DNA of 64,000 bases from Mariaggregatimicrobium sp964498785 (lineage in GTDB: Bacteria > Zhuqueibacterota > Zhuqueibacteria > Thermofontimicrobiales > Thiofontviventaceae): assembly GCA_964498785.1 (NCBI GenBank), contig CAZCJL010000010.1:35254-99253 (forward strand), written 5' to 3'. The translations under genes and the position numbers were made by a program. The notes below the pieces were generated by a model. The model had not been told where the DNA came from and made no database searches. It was given only the letters and a program-made list of their open reading frames with translations. Positions 1 through 7,872 of this stretch are shown here, in pieces; the first letter of the stretch is position 1; the number at the start of each line of letters is the position of its first letter.

Positions 1-256
1 CGGTCTCCTGACCTTCGCCGAGTTCGACTGGCACTACGGCATCAACATCGTCAACCATCTCGAGGCCTACAAGTCGCAGCGGGTGGCTGAGATCGACGAG
101 GTTCTGCGGCACATCCAGGCACAGCTGACCTGCCGAGAGGTCCCGGTCATCACGCTGGAGGGCTCGGTCGGACAGACCAAGGTCACGGTCCTGGAGTCCA
201 TGGAACGCGATCTCTGGCGCCTGCCACAGGGCTACAAGCTGCTGGACGGCGATTGA
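1..256 (+). CDS. C-terminal fragment of an unknown phage protein
   Basis: Reading from base 2, an open frame with normal GC-rich codon use runs to a TGA at 254-256, giving the last 84 residues of a protein whose start lies left of the window. The fragment is soluble, with a mixed alpha/beta look and no motif I recognise; it starts near FAEFDWHYG and ends LLDGD. It lies upstream of the recombination genes, but nothing in it shows a shared role. I am fairly sure it is coding and have no function for it. Confidence 0.6.
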   Translation, partial: GLLTFAEFDWHYGINIVNHLEAYKSQRVAEIDEVLRHIQAQLTCREVPVITLEGSVGQTKVTVLESMERDLWRLPQGYKLLDGD

Positions 257-272
257 CATCGACACTAGGTTC

Positions 273-300
273 TTGCAAGATGAGGGCCTGAAGATACGAA
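273..300 (+). promoter_or_regulatory. Candidate promoter upstream of the first complete gene
   Basis: TTGCAA (273-278) and TACGAA (295-300) are separated by 16 nt. They lie just after the previous stop codon and 20 nt before the ATG at 320, which has its own AGGAG ribosome-binding site. The GGTTCTTGC...GATAC arrangement resembles the region upstream of the gene at 10649. Seen by eye only; the -10 is imperfect. Confidence 0.4.
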
Positions 301-319
301 ACAGTCACAAGGAGCCACC

Positions 320-640
320 ATGGCGGAAACCACCCCCGGCGTCGGGACCCAGTTCAAGTTCAAGGTCATCGCGCCCCAGTCCTTCGAGCAGGCCAGCTTC
401 ATGATCACGGTCCGCATCGAGGTGCCGGACAAGAAGCAGTCCGAGTGCACGAGGGTCCTGCACTACATCCGGAACGCCCAGATCAAGGACGACCTGATGA
501 ACAGCTGGATCCGCGAGAACGCAGCCGGCTACGGCATGGAGATCAAGGGCGGCCCGCGTCCGGTCTTCGAGAATGAGGCTGACCGCAGTTCGCCGGTCGT
601 GGCCTACGAGCAGGACTTCAAGCTCACGAGGCCCATCTGA
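320..640 (+). CDS. Hypothetical protein, 106 aa
   Basis: The ATG at 320 is preceded by AAGGAG at good spacing. The product is a small soluble protein with alternating beta-like stretches (FKFKVIAP, FMITVRIEV) and a basic C-terminus; I recognise no family. It is the first complete gene of a run that leads into the RusA/RuvB/RuvA genes and follows a candidate promoter, so it may head that operon. Function unknown. Confidence 0.6.
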   Translation: MAETTPGVGTQFKFKVIAPQSFEQASFMITVRIEVPDKKQSECTRVLHYIRNAQIKDDLMNSWIRENAAGYGMEIKGGPRPVFENEADRSSPVVAYEQDFKLTRPI

Positions 641-657
641 CCTCGAGGAGGTGAGCG

Positions 658-1089
658 GTGAATCAGCCCACCTTCACACCAGATCCTGTCCTCAAGGTCC
701 TGATGGACCTGAACCTGACGGACATGGAGATGGAGTTCCGCGGTACCCTTCAGAACACCGCCCGGAATCCCGACCAACCCACGCACCGCGACCTGGTCCT
801 TGCGACGGTCGCCGTGCTCATGCAGAGGGGAGGACAGGCGTGGCCAGTCATCCTGTGCGCGCTGAACGTCCTCCGCGAGCGGACCGACGAGCAGCTTCAG
901 GCGGGAGACACGGTCGCGATCGTCAACGGCGACCGCCTGATCCTGCCGGGACCGGAGGACCGGACGGTCCGACAGTTCGACATCAATACCATGCGCGAGA
1001 TCGGAGAGGTAGACGTCCCATCGCTGGTGATGACAATCTACTCCCTGGCAGGCACATGGAAGATGCTCGAAAGGTCCGTGAACCGCTGA
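658..1089 (+). CDS. Hypothetical protein, 143 aa
   Basis: The chosen start is GTG at 658, which follows a strong GAGGAGGTGAG ribosome-binding site and gives a frame with good codon use. The protein is mostly helical, with a short beta segment near DTVAIVNGDRLIL, and contains no motif I recognise. Its end overlaps the start of the resolvase gene by 34 nt, so the two are probably translated together. Function unknown. Confidence 0.6.
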   Translation: MNQPTFTPDPVLKVLMDLNLTDMEMEFRGTLQNTARNPDQPTHRDLVLATVAVLMQRGGQAWPVILCALNVLRERTDEQLQAGDTVAIVNGDRLILPGPEDRTVRQFDINTMREIGEVDVPSLVMTIYSLAGTWKMLERSVNR

Positions 1090-1607
1090 AGTCGAAGTGC
1101 CCCTCCTGCGGGAGGGAGCACACAGCCCCCACGCTGGACAAGCTCGTCGGCCTGATCCGTGCCTGCTGCAAGCAGCAGTCCTCAGGCCGGCTTGCTGCCC
1201 AGCCCCAGGCACAGCCCACGGCGCCCCTGACCCTGCCGGTGGAGCTGCGCTTCGACCGGCAGGTCCTCAGCCAGAACCAGACGTCCTACGCGCACTGGTC
1301 CCGGCACCACAAGGACAAGAAGGACTGGATCTCCCGTGTCTCGACGATCGGGAGGACTCTGGTCGGCCGGCGCTTCGGCTACTCGAGGTGGCGGCTTGTC
1401 CGCCGCTACTGCCCGCCGAAGCGCGAGTACGACCACGCGAACCTGGTCGGGGGAGCCAAGCCGCTGATCGACTGCCTGGTCGACTGCGGCATCATTCCCG
1501 ACGACAAGCCGGCCCACTTCTTCTGCGACTATGATCAGGAGCCGGGGGACCGGGATGAAACCCTCCTGATTCTGGAAGAGGTGGCTGATGAGCATCCGGC
1601 CGCTTAG
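1056..1607 (+). CDS. rusA: RusA-family Holliday junction resolvase
   Basis: RusA-type enzymes are small metal-dependent endonucleases that cut four-way DNA junctions. The C-terminal half carries the family signature: an acidic residue in YDHANLVGGAKPLIDCL (D about 126) followed by GIIPDDKP (DD about 149-150), matching the D-x-DN-x3-K...DD pattern. An extra N-terminal segment has CPSCGREH and a later CC, possibly a zinc ribbon. I chose the ATG at 1056, inside the end of the previous gene, because the frame upstream of it reads as a shadow of that gene. The 3' end overlaps ruvB by 20 nt, supporting a joint role in recombination. Family call fairly sure; the zinc site is inferred. Confidence 0.75.
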   Translation: MEDARKVREPLKSKCPSCGREHTAPTLDKLVGLIRACCKQQSSGRLAAQPQAQPTAPLTLPVELRFDRQVLSQNQTSYAHWSRHHKDKKDWISRVSTIGRTLVGRRFGYSRWRLVRRYCPPKREYDHANLVGGAKPLIDCLVDCGIIPDDKPAHFFCDYDQEPGDRDETLLILEEVADEHPAA

Positions 1608-2544
1608 CTTCGACGACTTCAACGGCCAGCCGGAAGTCGTCCGCAACCTGGAGGTGGCAGTCCGTTCGGCGATCCGCCAGCAGGCGCCCCTCGCCCACAT
1701 GCTGTTCGCCGGCCCGGCCGGTCTCGGCAAGACGACCCTGGCCATGGCCGTGCTGCCGGCGGAGCTCGAGTGCGCCTGCCGCGCGGTGAACTGCGCGGCG
1801 ATCGAGAAGGCTCAGGACCTGACCAAGGTCCTGTCGACGGTCAAGGAGCACGAGATCCTCTTTCTCGACGAGCTCCACGCCCTGATCCCCGCAGCCCGTG
1901 AGCACCTGCTGACCGCGATGGAGGACCGAAGGCTCTCCGTCCGCATCGGCGACGGTGACCAGGCGAACGTGATCGAGGTCGAGATACCCGAGTTCACGGT
2001 GATCGGGGCGACCACCCGCCAAGGCCTGCTGGACGGGCCGCTGCGTTCGCGATTCCGGCACGTCCACACCCTGGAGCCGTATGACGACGGGGCGATGTCC
2101 AAGATCATCTGGTGGCATGCCGACGCCCGCAACGCGATCGTCGACCCGAAGCCCACCGAGCTCCTCCTGGGCCCGGCCCACGGTGTGGCTCGCCGAGCGG
2201 TGAACCTGCTCGAGGCGTGCATCGACTCGTACTTCGGCCAGAAGGACGAACCCGGGTGCATGGACACGGCGATGATCGGCGAGGCCCTGATTCAGGAGAC
2301 GCTCGACCGCCTGGGCTATGTCGGCCCCTTCGACCGCCAGGAGTGGCGGTACCTCGACTTCCTGCGGAAGCAGGATAGGCCGGTCGGCGTCAAGACCCTG
2401 TCCGCGGCCCTGGACGAGACCAGTGCGACGATCGAGGAGGTCTACGAGCCGTGGCTGCTGCGCGGCGGCCTGATCGCCAAGCAGGCCAACGGTCGCGAGA
2501 TCACGGCCCTCGGCCGCTTTGAGATGACCAGGCTGGAGGTTTGA
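1588..2544 (+). CDS. ruvB: RuvB-like Holliday junction branch-migration ATPase
   Basis: RuvB is the hexameric AAA+ motor that drives branch migration of Holliday junctions together with RuvA. At 318 aa the protein is near normal length. It has the N-terminal RPLSFDDFNGQ block, Walker A GPAGLGKTT (42-50), Walker B ILFLDELH (90-97, D94/E95), a sensor-like GATTRQGLLDGPLRSRF stretch and a C-terminal winged-helix segment with IEEVYEPWLLRGGLI, the counterpart of the bacterial IEDVYEPYLI block. Key ATPase residues look intact. It overlaps the resolvase upstream and ruvA downstream (TGATG). Very confident in the family; the odd thing is its presence in a phage. Confidence 0.93.
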   Translation: MSIRPLSFDDFNGQPEVVRNLEVAVRSAIRQQAPLAHMLFAGPAGLGKTTLAMAVLPAELECACRAVNCAAIEKAQDLTKVLSTVKEHEILFLDELHALIPAAREHLLTAMEDRRLSVRIGDGDQANVIEVEIPEFTVIGATTRQGLLDGPLRSRFRHVHTLEPYDDGAMSKIIWWHADARNAIVDPKPTELLLGPAHGVARRAVNLLEACIDSYFGQKDEPGCMDTAMIGEALIQETLDRLGYVGPFDRQEWRYLDFLRKQDRPVGVKTLSAALDETSATIEEVYEPWLLRGGLIAKQANGREITALGRFEMTRLEV

Positions 2545-3143
2545 TGAGCGGACCTATCGCATATCTCGAGGGCGAGGTCATCGCCGAGCATCCTGCGGTG
2601 GTGGTGGCCCTCACCCGGGGCGGTGTGGCGTACGAGGTGATCACCCAGGGTGCGTTCCAGACGGAGGGCAGTGTCGGGCTCTGGATCTGGCACGTGGTCA
2701 GTGCCGGCGACAACTCTCAGAAGCTCTTCGGCTTCCAGACGCGGGATGAGGTGGTGTGGGCGCGGTCCCTGGCGACCGTCAACGGCATCGGACCGACGAC
2801 AGCCGCCTCAGCCATTCACTTCGCGGGTCTGAAACGCGTGGTCCAGGCCATAGTTGATGGCCGGCCGGCCGATCTGCAGAAGGCGGTCAAGGGGCTCGGC
2901 AAGAAGGGCTCCGAGAACATCGTGAACGCCCTGCGTGACGAAGCACGCAGGTACGTCGAACAGACCAACTTGACTTCGCTCTCCGCGCCGGAATCGTCAC
3001 GCGCCCGCGACCTGACGAGTGCTCTCGAGGCTCTCGGTCACAGCGCTGACCCCGAACGCGTAGAGCAGGTGATCTCTGCCCACCCCGAAGAGTCGGTGGG
3101 GAAGCTGACCAGACTCTACCTTGAAAGATACCAGGATAGTTGA
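2544..3143 (+). CDS. ruvA: RuvA-like Holliday junction binding protein
   Basis: RuvA binds the four-way junction and loads RuvB. The 199-aa product has the three-domain layout: an N-terminal OB-like part (IAYLEGEV, GVAYEVI), two helix-hairpin-helix motifs (LATVNGIGPTTAASAI about 78-93, and VKGLGKKGSENIVNAL), and a flexible linker followed by a small three-helix C-terminal domain. I chose ATG 2544, which overlaps the ruvB stop (TGATG) and has GGAGGT 5' of it, rather than the TTG one codon earlier. Gene order resolvase-ruvB-ruvA, with every border overlapping, argues for co-translation. Confident call. Confidence 0.9.
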   Translation: MSGPIAYLEGEVIAEHPAVVVALTRGGVAYEVITQGAFQTEGSVGLWIWHVVSAGDNSQKLFGFQTRDEVVWARSLATVNGIGPTTAASAIHFAGLKRVVQAIVDGRPADLQKAVKGLGKKGSENIVNALRDEARRYVEQTNLTSLSAPESSRARDLTSALEALGHSADPERVEQVISAHPEESVGKLTRLYLERYQDS

Positions 3144-3361
3144 TGCCCCGCTGCCTGCATACCCGCATCCGCGAAGCTCTCGAAGAGGACGCGGATCAGT
3201 TCGATCCACGCCATCTCGAGGCTGTGATGCGAGCCCGCAAGGTCCAGGTCGAGAAGCTCGACCGACAAGCCCTCCAGGAGGAGGTCGATTTCACGAGGGT
3301 GGCAGTCACCCTGATCGGACGGGACAAGGCCGAGGAGATGGCCAAGTCCCTCGACCTGTGA
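3143..3361 (+). CDS. Hypothetical small protein, 72 aa
   Basis: ATG 3143 overlaps the ruvA stop codon (TGATG), so it is probably translationally coupled. The protein is highly charged and helical (LEEDADQFDPRHLEAVMRARKVQVEKL), with no recognisable domain. Its position suggests an accessory to the junction-processing set, but that rests on neighbourhood alone. Confidence 0.6.
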   Translation: MPRCLHTRIREALEEDADQFDPRHLEAVMRARKVQVEKLDRQALQEEVDFTRVAVTLIGRDKAEEMAKSLDL

Positions 3362-3371
3362 AAGGAGCGCC

Positions 3372-3764
3372 ATGCACGTCGTGGTCTCCGGCACCGGCTA
3401 TCGACCCGTAGTGGTCAAGGCGGTGTTGACGGTGCACCTGGCCCACACAGTGGCCGAGGCGTTCACCGGCGAGTTCGACGAAGGGCGTGCTTTGCACCAT
3501 GCGCTGCGCGAGGCCTTCCTCGGCTTCGGCCCCTTCGATCATTATTGCGTGGACATGACGCTGAGCGACATGTTCTACCTGACGTTTGGTAACGCGCCGG
3601 GTCCGATTCTGGACTACCGGGGGGTGGCAGCCCGTCTGTCCAACCCGGTCGCCGGCCTGTACCTGCACACAGCCGAGCCGGTGCGCCCGGGTCGAATCAG
3701 CCCGGCCAAGCCCCGGCCGCACTTCATCGGCGGCACGGAGGAGAACCCGAATGAGCGAGCATGA
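3372..3764 (+). CDS. Hypothetical protein, 130 aa
   Basis: The ATG at 3372 has GAAAGGAG upstream. The protein begins with a beta-rich stretch (MHVVVSGTGYRPVVVKAVLTV) and ends with a Pro/Arg-rich tail; no family recognised. Its last codons overlap the next gene by 14 nt. Confidence 0.6.
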   Translation: MHVVVSGTGYRPVVVKAVLTVHLAHTVAEAFTGEFDEGRALHHALREAFLGFGPFDHYCVDMTLSDMFYLTFGNAPGPILDYRGVAARLSNPVAGLYLHTAEPVRPGRISPAKPRPHFIGGTEENPNERA

Positions 3765-5100
3765 CGAGCAGGACGCTGAGCGTCCGAACATCAACAGCCG
3801 GCTCGAGGAGCAGATTGCGGAGGAGGCCCAGAAGGCCTTCGCCTCGATCCCCGACCAGCACAAGCCGCACGCCCGGGCCGCCCGCAACCAGCTGTTCAAC
3901 TGGCTGACTCAGCTCGAGGCCGTGGTCCAGGACCCGAAGCTCGTGGTGACCGACGAGATGGCCAACCACGTGGCGAACGCCTTCGAGCAGGCGACGACCA
4001 AGGCCGGCGCGGTTGGCGCGGGCGGTGCGACGGGCTGGGGCAAGATGCTCCGGGCCTGGCGCATGCTGAAGGACGACGACCAGCTCAACCTGATACGCTG
4101 GCTGCTCTGTGCGTTCGTCGGGCGTTACGCGCAGGGCGCGATGGCCGTCAGCCGGTCGAACGACGTCCTGTTCTGGGACCACACCGGCTTCTTCGTCGAC
4201 GGCGGAATCCGCGCGGTCTTTGCCAAGGCCGGCAACCGCCCGTACCAGCCGATCGGCTACGACGACGACACCCACTTCATCGGCACCGAAGGCTCGCAGA
4301 GCCTGTGGGTCCGGCAGTGGGGCATGGCCCTGGTCCTGCCGTGGGCTCCGCCGTTCAAGGTGGAGAAGCACGAGCTCGAGGAGATGGGTGTCGAGGAGGG
4401 CACGACGGCCGAGGTCACCGACCGCGAGCGGGCGAAGATCGTCGACGAGATGGAGGCCTTCGAGCAGTTCCTCTTCGACTACGCCAAGGCCGGCGACGAC
4501 CAACCGATGAAGGACGGGCTGGAGGACGGGTTCCGCGAGGTCACCCTTCGTCTGGCGCGTGCCCGTCTGCCGCGGCTGGACCGGGTATTCGAGAGCCAGT
4601 TCGACGCTCACCCGGAGCACGGGCCGGATCTGGAGAATGTCGAGGTGCAGCAGCTGGCTGCCGTCTGCCTTGAGTTCTTCCGAGCGACCCTCGACTCTGA
4701 TGACGTGCGTCGGGAGCAGGAGGCTCACACGCTCTTCGTGCAGGACGAGCGGGCCGGCCGTCGGCAGCTCGTCAGGCATGCGCTCGAGCGCCTGTCCCCG
4801 CTCATCCCGCCGGAGGGCGCGGATGGCGACGGGGAGGCGATGAAGGAGGCGTTGGACCAGCTCCGGCTGGCGATGCCCGACATGAGCGCCGAGCTCAGCC
4901 GCATGCGTGAGGCCATGCCCGAGACCACTGTGCTCGAGGCCGTGCAGGCGATGATGCTCTGGCTGCAGAAGGAATTGGACGAGCTGTCCCCGGCGCCGGC
5001 GGAAACCGGCGGAGAAGAAGCGACTGATGACCAAGGAAGCCGAGAGGACGGAGACGACCTCGAAGACGCCGACGGACGGGGTGACGACGAGGCTGGTTGA
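3751..5100 (+). CDS. Hypothetical acidic protein, 449 aa
   Basis: I chose ATG 3751, which has GGAGGAGAA just upstream; the open frame extends further 5' but only as a shadow of the previous gene. The N-terminal half contains helical segments and an aromatic-rich central part (NDVLFWDHTGFFVDGG, WVRQWGMALVLPWAPPF). The C-terminal half is a long acidic helical region ending in a very acidic low-complexity tail (GDDLEDADGRGDDEAG). No catalytic motif seen. The next gene starts inside its last 74 nt. Function unknown. Confidence 0.65.
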   Translation: MSEHDEQDAERPNINSRLEEQIAEEAQKAFASIPDQHKPHARAARNQLFNWLTQLEAVVQDPKLVVTDEMANHVANAFEQATTKAGAVGAGGATGWGKMLRAWRMLKDDDQLNLIRWLLCAFVGRYAQGAMAVSRSNDVLFWDHTGFFVDGGIRAVFAKAGNRPYQPIGYDDDTHFIGTEGSQSLWVRQWGMALVLPWAPPFKVEKHELEEMGVEEGTTAEVTDRERAKIVDEMEAFEQFLFDYAKAGDDQPMKDGLEDGFREVTLRLARARLPRLDRVFESQFDAHPEHGPDLENVEVQQLAAVCLEFFRATLDSDDVRREQEAHTLFVQDERAGRRQLVRHALERLSPLIPPEGADGDGEAMKEALDQLRLAMPDMSAELSRMREAMPETTVLEAVQAMMLWLQKELDELSPAPAETGGEEATDDQGSREDGDDLEDADGRGDDEAG

Positions 5101-5425
5101 GGCCAGCGCGACGTACGCCGCCCGCAGCCACAGTCACACGATCGAGGCGCTGTTGGAGGGCGACACGTCGACCGGCGTCAGGCTCAACCTCCGCGCCTAC
5201 GGCAATGAGGACCACGCGGTAGCCGTGGAGAAGAAGACCAAGCTCCAGCTCTTGGCGCTCTTCAGCGGCCTGACGCTCCAGGAGGCGTACGCCCTTCGCG
5301 AGTGCCTGGACGCGATCAACGCCCAGCCGTTCCTCTGGCTGGTGCAGGCGGCCAGTGCCGAGCCGGACCCCGTGATGCCGGAGATCACGCCGCTGCCCGC
5401 GGTCGACCCTCCGGGAGCCAAGTGA
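5027..5425 (+). CDS. Hypothetical protein, 132 aa
   Basis: The ATG at 5027 follows a GGAGAAGAAG ribosome-binding site and lies inside the acidic tail of the preceding gene, in another frame, overlapping it by 74 nt. The protein has a Thr-rich N-terminus and a helical core (KLQLLALFSGLTLQEAYALRE). No domain recognised. Codon use favours this frame over the upstream tail in the overlap only weakly, so the start could lie slightly downstream. Confidence 0.55.
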   Translation: MTKEAERTETTSKTPTDGVTTRLVEASATYAARSHSHTIEALLEGDTSTGVRLNLRAYGNEDHAVAVEKKTKLQLLALFSGLTLQEAYALRECLDAINAQPFLWLVQAASAEPDPVMPEITPLPAVDPPGAK

Positions 5426-5808
5426 AGTCGAGCGGGGTGCCGCTGGTCGATCGGGTGGTCGATGACGCCCGTGACCTGCTGCTGACCGGGTCCGTGCTGT
5501 ATGTCGATCATCGGCATCCGGCGCTGGCTCGGTCGCAGGGCAGGGACTCGCTGGTCCACCGGCTGGCCGAGCGGCACAAGATCCTGCCGACGCGGGTCGT
5601 CACCCTGCTGCGGGCCGGGGGCTTCTCGCCCCGCCAGGCTGTGCGCTGGTGGTCGGACCTCGGGCGGCCGGTCCGCGAGTGCCCGGTCGTCGGGCCGCGG
5701 GGCAGCCCCCGCCTGACGAAGGAGGACCGGGAGCGCCGACGGGCGTTGTTCGGCGCTGTACGAGCGGCCTACGGGCAGCATCATGCACTCAGGGAGGACG
5801 ACCGATGA
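5422..5808 (+). CDS. Hypothetical basic protein, 128 aa
   Basis: GTG 5422 overlaps the previous stop (GTGA), and the gene's own stop overlaps the next ATG (ATGA), so it is one link of a coupled chain. The protein is Arg-rich with a helix-turn-helix-like stretch (RVVTLLRAGGFSPRQAVRWWSDLG), possibly DNA binding. This is only a pattern impression; no named family. Confidence 0.55.
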   Translation: MKSSGVPLVDRVVDDARDLLLTGSVLYVDHRHPALARSQGRDSLVHRLAERHKILPTRVVTLLRAGGFSPRQAVRWWSDLGRPVRECPVVGPRGSPRLTKEDRERRRALFGAVRAAYGQHHALREDDR

Positions 5809-6266
5809 TTCCCCACTGTCTGAACTGCACGCGCAAGCACCTGGCCTACGCCGAGACCCTGATGGGCGAAGCGTGCATGGGTTACCCGGACCACGCCGAC
5901 CTGGCGATCGGGGAGCTGCATGCGGCCGAACTCGAGATGCTGGAGAAGTATCCGGACATCGCCCAGCGCATCCGCCAGGAGCGCCTGAACTACGAAGAGG
6001 CGATCGACGCCTGGGAACCTTGGGGCTACCACGTCCCGATTCTGGAGCTCTTGGGCCTGGTCCGCGAACAGCGGGCGCGACTCGATGGAGTCGACACGGT
6101 CATAGAGCTCGATGACAACCCACTACCCGTCGGAGACGACGATGAACTTCAAGAACATCCCGCCGGTGACGTTCAGGATGCTGAAGCAGTTCCTGACGCT
6201 CGGCGCGCCCCTCTGGAGCCTCATGTACCTGCAGCGCAAGGTGGAGGACGAGCCCCAGACCACTGA
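5805..6266 (+). CDS. Hypothetical CxxC protein
   Basis: ATG 5805 overlaps the previous stop. The first about 105 residues form a coherent helical protein starting MIPHCLNCTRKHLAYA, with a CxxC-KHL motif and a GYPDHADLAIGELHAAE segment that looks like a small conserved phage family of unknown role. The last about 50 residues (after 6112) read as low-quality sequence and overlap the next gene by 125 nt in another frame. The natural C-terminus may therefore have been lost by a small indel, or the overlap may be genuine. Confidence 0.5.
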   Translation: MIPHCLNCTRKHLAYAETLMGEACMGYPDHADLAIGELHAAELEMLEKYPDIAQRIRQERLNYEEAIDAWEPWGYHVPILELLGLVREQRARLDGVDTVIELDDNPLPVGDDDELQEHPAGDVQDAEAVPDARRAPLEPHVPAAQGGGRAPDH

Positions 6267-6978
6267 GTCGCTGATGCGCGACGTCCTGTCCTGGGCAGTC
6301 TTCGACCCGGCCCGGGTTCTGACCCAGGTCGCGATCCTCGACTTCCCCCGGCGCTCCGGCAAGGACTACAGCGCCGCCGCAGCCCGCGAGACGCTGCCCG
6401 TCATCCTGAAGCATGAGTGGGATCGAGTGGTGCTCCAGGCGGAGTCCGCGCGAAGCCAGCCGTGGGTTGCCACGCTCATGAAGCTCGAGGACAGCAGGCT
6501 GATGATTCCGGCCGACGCGTCGTGGGCTCCGAAGGAAGAGGAGGACGCGAACAAGCGCCTCCAGCTGTCGGCCACGCCGCAGCTGATCGCTGGCTGTCTG
6601 CCTCACAGCTCGTCGCCCAGGCCCAAAGCCGTCCTCGCCGTCAAGTCCGTGCCCAAGCTCCACGGCTGGCAGGGGCTGGTCCGAAAGACCGGCTGGGATC
6701 TCGAGGTGACGTTCGACACGATCGCCGCCGGCCTGTTCGACCAGGAGCACGAGGGCGAGCCGTCCTACCTGACGACCTTCCCCTACCTTCTCCTGGTCGA
6801 GGAGAAGCATCCTCACCGCACGCAGCTGGTCGAGGTTGGCGCGGCGCATGTCGTCGCTACCATGCTCCGCCGCCTCTGGCGGGCGGTCGAGCGGGGCGAT
6901 GAGTGGGAGGATCTGCACGAGCCCCCGATCGTCTTCAACGCCGGCCACACCGATGACCGGCTGAACCAGCTGGCCTGA
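6142..6978 (+). CDS. Hypothetical protein, 278 aa
   Basis: I chose ATG 6142, which has GGAG 8 nt upstream, over ATG 6112. The product is a soluble mixed alpha/beta protein with a basic segment (DFPRRSGKDYSAAAARE) and a later FPYLLLVEEKHPHRTQLVEVG stretch. I see no complete Walker or nuclease motif and do not recognise a family. It is followed by the first copy of the recurring palindrome. Confidence 0.6.
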   Translation: MNFKNIPPVTFRMLKQFLTLGAPLWSLMYLQRKVEDEPQTTESLMRDVLSWAVFDPARVLTQVAILDFPRRSGKDYSAAAARETLPVILKHEWDRVVLQAESARSQPWVATLMKLEDSRLMIPADASWAPKEEEDANKRLQLSATPQLIAGCLPHSSSPRPKAVLAVKSVPKLHGWQGLVRKTGWDLEVTFDTIAAGLFDQEHEGEPSYLTTFPYLLLVEEKHPHRTQLVEVGAAHVVATMLRRLWRAVERGDEWEDLHEPPIVFNAGHTDDRLNQLA

Positions 6979-6996
6979 TTCTGTCCGCGCGGACAC
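6978..6996 (+). promoter_or_regulatory. Recurring palindromic site, copy 1
   Basis: ATTCTGTCCGCGCGGACAC, with the perfect 14-bp palindrome TGTCCGCGCGGACA at 6982-6995, lies between a stop codon and the ribosome-binding site of the next gene (ATG 7009). It is one of six copies in the window. In RNA the core could fold as a 5-bp hairpin; in DNA it would suit a dimeric regulator. Confidence 0.7.
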
Positions 6997-7008
6997 AAAG
7001 GAAGAGCC

Positions 7009-7233
7009 ATGCCGACACTCGGCAACAAGAATAGGATCCCGGTCACCTTGGCCATGCGCGATCAGCTCGAGCAGCTCTGTGACCTGGATTCGTCGGAGGT
7101 CCGGATCAGCGAGAAGGACCTCGAGTTCATCGACTCGCTGACCCGGCAGGTCGAGAAGAAGGAACGTGCGACGATCAGCGCTAAGCAGGCCGACTGGCTG
7201 CGGAGCTGCGTGGAACGATACTTGGAGGAGTGA
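7009..7233 (+). CDS. Hypothetical small protein, 74 aa
   Basis: The ATG at 7009 follows AAAGGAAG and lies 12 nt after copy 1 of the recurring palindrome, so its expression is a candidate target of whatever binds that site. The protein is charged and helical (DLEFIDSLTRQVEKKERATISAKQ), with no recognised domain. It is followed 3 nt later by the next gene. Confidence 0.6.
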   Translation: MPTLGNKNRIPVTLAMRDQLEQLCDLDSSEVRISEKDLEFIDSLTRQVEKKERATISAKQADWLRSCVERYLEE

Positions 7234-7236
7234 GCC

Positions 7237-7683
7237 ATGTGGATTGTGGCTGAGGATGTTCGAGACGGCCAGCGGATGGCGTTCCCGCAGTTCGCGGCCG
7301 CCGTCTCCTTCGACATCCAGCAGTGGGTGAGGGACCTGCACGACAAGCTGCGTCGCCTGCGTCAGGAGCGGGATGCGGTCTTGGCGCGGGTCCGCGCCGA
7401 GATGCTCGATCGGCTGAAGCTGATCTCCGCCGAAGAGGAGGCGGACGTTCGGGCGAACGACGAGCTCCAGCTGGAGCGGGTCGAGGCGCAGTTCAACGAG
7501 CGGATCGAGCAAGCCGAGAAGCGGCTGAAGGTCGAGGAGCAGGTTGAAGCCCTGATCTACTTCGACGGCAAGGAGTGGCCGGTACGGGCCGTAGCCCACA
7601 AGACGAGCTGGGACGACGTCCGGGCCTGGACCGGGCGTACGGCTCTTATCGACACATCCCAGCTCCCGAGACTCGACGACTAA
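7237..7683 (+). CDS. Hypothetical coiled-coil protein, 148 aa
   Basis: ATG 7237 has GGAGGAGTG upstream. Residues about 25-100 are a long heptad-like coiled coil rich in Arg/Glu/Leu (WVRDLHDKLRRLRQERDAVL...), followed by a small globular C-terminal part. It is probably a structural or scaffolding factor, but no family is recognised. Confidence 0.6.
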   Translation: MWIVAEDVRDGQRMAFPQFAAAVSFDIQQWVRDLHDKLRRLRQERDAVLARVRAEMLDRLKLISAEEEADVRANDELQLERVEAQFNERIEQAEKRLKVEEQVEALIYFDGKEWPVRAVAHKTSWDDVRAWTGRTALIDTSQLPRLDD

Positions 7684-7872
7684 CAGTCGGATGGTGGCCG
7701 AGGAGCGGACAGCCCGTAGGATCGCCCGGACAAAGGGCGAGGCATGGAACGCCCGCCGCGCACGCGCAGCGGTTTTCTCCTACGGGCTGCCGCCTCCGCA
7801 GCCGATTCCATGCAGGAGCACGAAGAAGGCCAGGCCGGCGTAGGCCTGGCCTTCTTCGTTAAGGAGATCGCC
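7684..7872 (+). ncRNA. Structured intergenic RNA candidate ending in a hairpin terminator
   Basis: No convincing gene fills this 189-nt gap. CAGCCCGTAGGA (7710-7721) pairs perfectly with TCCTACGGGCTG (7778-7789). Inside it TCGCCC (7722-7727) pairs with GGGCGA (7735-7740), followed by a GC-rich CCGCGCACGCGCAGCGG element, so the stretch could fold as a multi-way junction. CATGGAA (7743-7749) and TTCCATG downstream offer an alternative pairing. At about 7820-7856 a perfect 15-bp stem (GAAGAAGGCCAGGCC with its complement, loop GGCGTA) ends in TTCTTCGTT and looks like a terminator. It could be a small RNA, a long leader, or simply a terminator region; an open frame from 7744 crosses it but has no ribosome-binding site. 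Confidence 0.4.

Noticed and set aside
573..1055. Upstream extension of the RusA frame
   Set aside because: It overlaps a complete gene in another frame and has Pro/Arg/His-rich shadow composition; the resolvase-like sequence begins only after ATG 1056.
7744..7872. Start of the 7873 gene at ATG 7744
   Set aside because: It lacks a ribosome-binding site and would place a perfect 15-bp terminator-like hairpin inside the gene; TTG 7873 has an ideal AAGGAG.
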